Of a stretch of DNA of 17,711 bases, positions 15,025-17,711 are shown one piece after another. Within the stretch, counting starts at the first letter, position 1. Each line of letters starts with the position of its first letter. Made by a program: the position numbers and the translations under genes. The notes beneath the pieces were generated by a model that worked only from the letters and a program-made list of their open reading frames with translations, ran no database searches and was not told the DNA's origin. The stretch is taken from assembly GCA_050252075.1 (NCBI GenBank), contig JBFWLP010000069.1:1-17711 (forward strand). Direction: 5' to 3'. This stretch comes from JAAYGT01 sp050252075 (GTDB lineage Bacteria > Pseudomonadota > Gammaproteobacteria > Burkholderiales > Burkholderiaceae_B).

Positions 15025-15963
15025 CTACATTTGCGACGGCGGCGCCTTCTTGATGTTCTCGCGGGTGCAGCCCAGCATGGAATGGCTGCGCGCTTCGATA
15101 TCAAGCAATTGCGCAACATCCCTGGCGGCCGCCAGGGCTTCGTCGGGAGAGACATCGGTTTTAATACCGCACACATCCATCAGGCGCACCAGATCTTCGC
15201 TGGCGTAATTACCCACCGACCCCAGCGACGACGGCATGGCAATGCCGCCGCCGATTCCGCAGGTTGCACCTTCCAGCCAGGCGGCGCCTGCATCCAGCGC
15301 GGCCAGAATGTTGGCCGACCCCATGCCCGAAAGATTGTGAACGTGGAAGCCAAGCTCCACATCCGGAAACTGGTCGCCCAGTTTCGCGAAAAGCGTGTTC
15401 ACATGGCGCGGATCCTCCATGCCGACCGAGCCGGCCAGATACATTTTGCGGATACCGCCGTTACGGAACTGGCGTACGGTATCAATGACGGCCTCTTCGG
15501 GGATCAAACCTTCGTAGGGACACCAGAACGACATCCCCAAAGCCACCACATAGCTGCAGCCGTGTTCATCGGCCGTACGAAATGCCTGGATCGCCTCGTC
15601 AATGGCTTTCTGGGGATCCATATTCTGGTTCTTTTTCAGATAGGTCGGGCTGACAACGGTTAAACCGATGATCTCGTCGGCCTTGGCGTTGACCGCGCGC
15701 TTGGCGCCATAGGCATTGGGTGCCAATCCCCGATAGATAACGCCCGGACGACGCTGGATCTGCTCGAAAACCGCCTCGGCGTCTTTCAGCATGGGAAGCG
15801 CGCGCTCGCTGCCAAAGCCACTGACCTCGATCACGGGATAACCCGCCTGGGAAAGGCGGTCGATCATCTTCACCTTGGTCTCGGTGGGTATCCACTTCGG
15901 CAAGCTTTGCAAACCATCACGCGGGGAAACATCGACCACCGTGATTTTGTCAGGAAATTTCAT
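15025..15963 (-). CDS. HMG-CoA lyase-like DRE-TIM metallolyase lacking the catalytic Cys
   Basis: This 312-residue TIM-barrel protein is of the hydroxymethylglutaryl-CoA lyase group, which cleaves 3-hydroxy-3-methylglutaryl-CoA to acetyl-CoA and acetoacetate. Conserved elements are SPRDGLQ (Arg15, Asp16, Gln19), EVSGFGSERALPML, HVHN with His207 and His209 as metal ligands, and Asn252 in GNYASEDLV. In true HMG-CoA lyases the signature loop is G-x-G-G-C-P. Here it reads GIGGG-IAMPSSLGSVG, with Gly240 at the Cys position and about three extra residues before Asn252. The metal site is kept but the cysteine acid/base is not, so the enzyme probably works on a related 3-hydroxy-3-methyl or hydroxy acyl-CoA. 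Its ATG lies 9 bp after the CoA-transferase stop, so the two form an operon. Its 3' end faces gntR 31 bp away. Confidence 0.85.
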   Translation of the reverse strand: MKFPDKITVVDVSPRDGLQSLPKWIPTETKVKMIDRLSQAGYPVIEVSGFGSERALPMLKDAEAVFEQIQRRPGVIYRGLAPNAYGAKRAVNAKADEIIGLTVVSPTYLKKNQNMDPQKAIDEAIQAFRTADEHGCSYVVALGMSFWCPYEGLIPEEAVIDTVRQFRNGGIRKMYLAGSVGMEDPRHVNTLFAKLGDQFPDVELGFHVHNLSGMGSANILAALDAGAAWLEGATCGIGGGIAMPSSLGSVGNYASEDLVRLMDVCGIKTDVSPDEALAAARDVAQLLDIEARSHSMLGCTRENIKKAPPSQM

Positions 15964-15972
15964 AGCGGCACC

Positions 15973-17196
15973 TTAGGGGTTGGACGGATCCGGGGCAATG
16001 CCGGCCGCCTTCAGCTGTTCTTCGGAAAAGCCGAGCTTGTCAATGAGTATTTCGCGATTGCCATTACCCATGCGCGGACCGGGTGCACGAATACTGCCGG
16101 GGGTGCGCGAGAATCGACCGACTACGTTTTGCATGCGCAAGGTATCGTTCAGCTCTTCGTCGAACACGGGCGCAATATTGCCCCTTTCGGTGATGTGCTT
16201 GTCGTCGAATATCTGCGCAACGCTGTTGATCGGCGCAAAGGTGGCGTTATTTTCTTCCGCCTTTTTGAGCAACTCGGCCAGATCGTACTGCTCAACCCGT
16301 TTCTGGATTTCGGCGTCGAGGGCATCTACATTCTTGATGCGCAGGCGGTTATCCAGAAAACGCGGGTCGTCGACGATTTCCGACATGCCCAGCACCTTAC
16401 AGATGTTGGTAAATGCCGACTGCGAGCTTCCGCCAATGGTCAACCACTGGTTGTCGCGGGTGCGGTAGGTATTGCGCGGCGCAGTGAATGGCAACCGGCT
16501 GCCGCTGCGCTCCTGAACGATCCCCAACTGGTCGTAGTTGATTATGTACGGCCCGATCATGGTCATCATGGATTCGTAAATGGCCAGATCGATGTATTGG
16601 CCCAACCCCGAACGATGGCGCTCGTTGACAGCCGCCATGGCCAGATAGGCGCCCATGACCCCGGTGCTGGAGTCGGCCAGGCCAAATCCGGGCAGCATGG
16701 GGGCTTCGCCGGGCTGGCCCGTGATATAGGCATAGCCCGCGTACGCTTCCGCCAGCGTGCCAAAGCCCGGACGATGGGCGTAGGGTCCGGTTTGACCGAA
16801 CCCGGTAATGCGCAGCATGATCAGACGTGGGTTGATTTCACGCAACTGCTCGTACCCGATGCCCCATTTCTCCAGCGTTCCGGTGCGATAGTTTTCGAGT
16901 ACGACATCGTATTCTTTGACCAGCCGCTTGACGGCATCAACGCCGAACGGGGTGCGCAAATCGAGCGTTACGCTTTTTTTGCCGCGGTTGATCACCTTGT
17001 GGTACAGCCCTACGCCGTCGCGGTTCTCACCCCAATAACGCATCTCGTCGCCGGAGCCGGGGCGTTCCACCTTCAGAACGTCGGCGCCCAGGTCGGCGAG
17101 CAACATGCCGCACATGGGTGCCGCAAGAAAATTGGACAGGTCCAGTACTTTAACGTCGCTCAGCGGCCCTGAACGTTCTGCAGTGTCTGTTGTCAT
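15973..17196 (-). CDS. Class III (CaiB/BaiF) acyl-CoA transferase B
   Basis: This 407-residue enzyme has the family plan: VKVLDLSNFLAAPMCGMLLADLGADV at the N-terminus, NRGKKSVTLDLRTP (70-83), ENYRTGTLEKWGIGY (101-115), RITGFGQTGPYAHRPGFG (129-146), and the catalytic Asp175 in GLADSSTG. It shares the LDLRTP, GTLEKWG and GQTGPY blocks with the CoA-transferase at 11924-13138, but the catalytic loop differs (LADSSTG against IPDYLAG). The two are therefore distinct paralogues rather than a recent duplication. The ribosome-binding site before ATG 17196 is weak (GGGTAAAG region). It lies 31 bp after an isochorismatase-family amidohydrolase and 9 bp before the HMG-CoA-lyase-like gene. The likely role is activating the acid that the HMGL-like enzyme then cleaves. 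Confidence 0.92.
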   Translation of the reverse strand: MTTDTAERSGPLSDVKVLDLSNFLAAPMCGMLLADLGADVLKVERPGSGDEMRYWGENRDGVGLYHKVINRGKKSVTLDLRTPFGVDAVKRLVKEYDVVLENYRTGTLEKWGIGYEQLREINPRLIMLRITGFGQTGPYAHRPGFGTLAEAYAGYAYITGQPGEAPMLPGFGLADSSTGVMGAYLAMAAVNERHRSGLGQYIDLAIYESMMTMIGPYIINYDQLGIVQERSGSRLPFTAPRNTYRTRDNQWLTIGGSSQSAFTNICKVLGMSEIVDDPRFLDNRLRIKNVDALDAEIQKRVEQYDLAELLKKAEENNATFAPINSVAQIFDDKHITERGNIAPVFDEELNDTLRMQNVVGRFSRTPGSIRAPGPRMGNGNREILIDKLGFSEEQLKAAGIAPDPSNP

Positions 17197-17227
17197 GCTA
17201 CTTTACCCAAGCAAATTGAATGAAACA

Positions 17228-17711
17228 CTAAGCGGCGCGCGTCAAGCCCGCCAGATAGGCTTTTGCCTCATCCAGCGACACCAGATCAGCATACTTTTGC
17301 CCCATATCGAACAGGTTGCTCTCGTGAGGCCCCTGTGCGCGGTCGCCCACGCAGTCGACCACAACCATAGGGCGATACCCATAAGCCGACGCATCAACCG
17401 TACTGGCACGAACGCAGCCGCTGGTGGCACACCCGGAAATGAGCAGCGTATCAACGCCTTTGAAGGTGAGCCATGCATGCAGATTCGTGCCAAAAAAGGC
17501 CGAACCGTGATGCTTGATCGAGACGAACTCGTTTTTCAAAGGTGTGAGCGCTTCCACGATATCTGCCGCCGGATCACCGTCGATAAGATCTTTCAGTCGG
17601 GGAACCTTGATTCCGAACGGTCCGATATCCGAGCCGTCGTTCGAGGTGGCAAACCGCACATGGGCCACAGGAATCTGCGCCTGCCGGGAGGCCTGCAACA
17701 AGACTTCCGTG
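17228..17711 (-). CDS. Isochorismatase-family cysteine amidohydrolase, 5' end beyond the window
   Basis: The frame is open to the window edge; the last 160 codons are visible. Isochorismatase-fold hallmarks are the catalytic Lys in F-V-S-I-K-H-H-G-S-A-F-F-G-T and the catalytic Cys in SGCATSGCVRAST, followed by VVDCVGDRAQGPHESNLFDMGQKYADL. That last block resembles N-carbamoylsarcosine amidase and maleamate amidohydrolase (NicF) enzymes, which hydrolyse C-N bonds of small amide-acids. The catalytic Asp would be in the missing N-terminal part. Starts inside the window (such as TTG 17701) would remove that residue, so the real start is upstream of 17711. It precedes CoA-transferase B by 31 bp in the same operon and could release the free acid that is then activated. 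Confidence 0.88.
   Translation of the reverse strand, partial: TEVLLQASRQAQIPVAHVRFATSNDGSDIGPFGIKVPRLKDLIDGDPAADIVEALTPLKNEFVSIKHHGSAFFGTNLHAWLTFKGVDTLLISGCATSGCVRASTVDASAYGYRPMVVVDCVGDRAQGPHESNLFDMGQKYADLVSLDEAKAYLAGLTRAA

Noticed and set aside
15907..17172. Plus-strand frame of 421 codons opposite CoA-transferase B
   Set aside because: Same reason: mirror frame of a real class III CoA-transferase.

Overview
The window looks like chromosome of a betaproteobacterium, most likely of the Alcaligenaceae/Burkholderiales (Bordetella, Achromobacter, Pusillimonas type). The reasons are a Bug/TctC-type periplasmic receptor, a Liv-type ABC transporter, and a catabolic cluster built on class III CoA-transferases and CitE-like lyases. 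This placement is inferred from gene content, not from a marker gene. No rRNA, tRNA or CRISPR array was seen.

Layout: (1) Positions 1-126 are the right end of an IS3-family insertion sequence. Its tip lies directly against the Walker A codons of a livG-type ABC ATPase (to 722), which has lost its N-terminus. Downstream and intact are a Liv-type substrate-binding protein (793-1974) and LivF (2024-2788), closed by a strong terminator (2821-2851). (2) Positions 3023-3322 hold a frameshifted 3' end of another IS3-family transposase. (3) Positions 3388-9625 carry six minus-strand genes with visibly lower GC than the flanks. In transcription order they are an MDR-type quinone oxidoreductase, an IclR regulator, an SDR dehydrogenase, a short citrate-synthase-fold (citryl-CoA-lyase-like) protein, an acyl-CoA ligase, and a Bug receptor. 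The middle three overlap by a few bases. A decayed left end of an IS150-like element (9846-9984) closes this block, so 3.0-10.0 kb reads as an acquired metabolic island between IS debris.

(4) Positions 9999-14040 form a minus-strand operon: CitE-like lyase, class III CoA-transferase, hairpin, second CitE-like lyase, and a malyl-CoA/beta-methylmalyl-CoA lyase-like protein. Its promoter is a near-consensus sigma70 site at 14067-14095 with a palindromic operator candidate at its -10 element. (5) Positions 14205-14993 encode a divergent GntR/HutC-type regulator. (6) Positions 15025-17711 form a second minus-strand operon: a partial isochorismatase-family amidohydrolase, a second class III CoA-transferase, and an HMG-CoA-lyase-like protein that lacks the catalytic cysteine.

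Working model (inference): regions 4-6 form a CoA-dependent pathway for a C4-C6 hydroxy- or methyl-dicarboxylic acid. An amidohydrolase releases the acid, CoA-transferases activate it, and CitE/malyl-CoA-type lyases (with the HMGL-like enzyme) cleave it to acetyl- or propionyl-CoA plus a 2-oxo acid, under GntR control. The Liv transporter may import the substrate. The island carries a parallel set with a different activation step (ATP-dependent ligase) and its own periplasmic receptor. No hydratase for the CoA ester is visible, and the substrate cannot be read from sequence.
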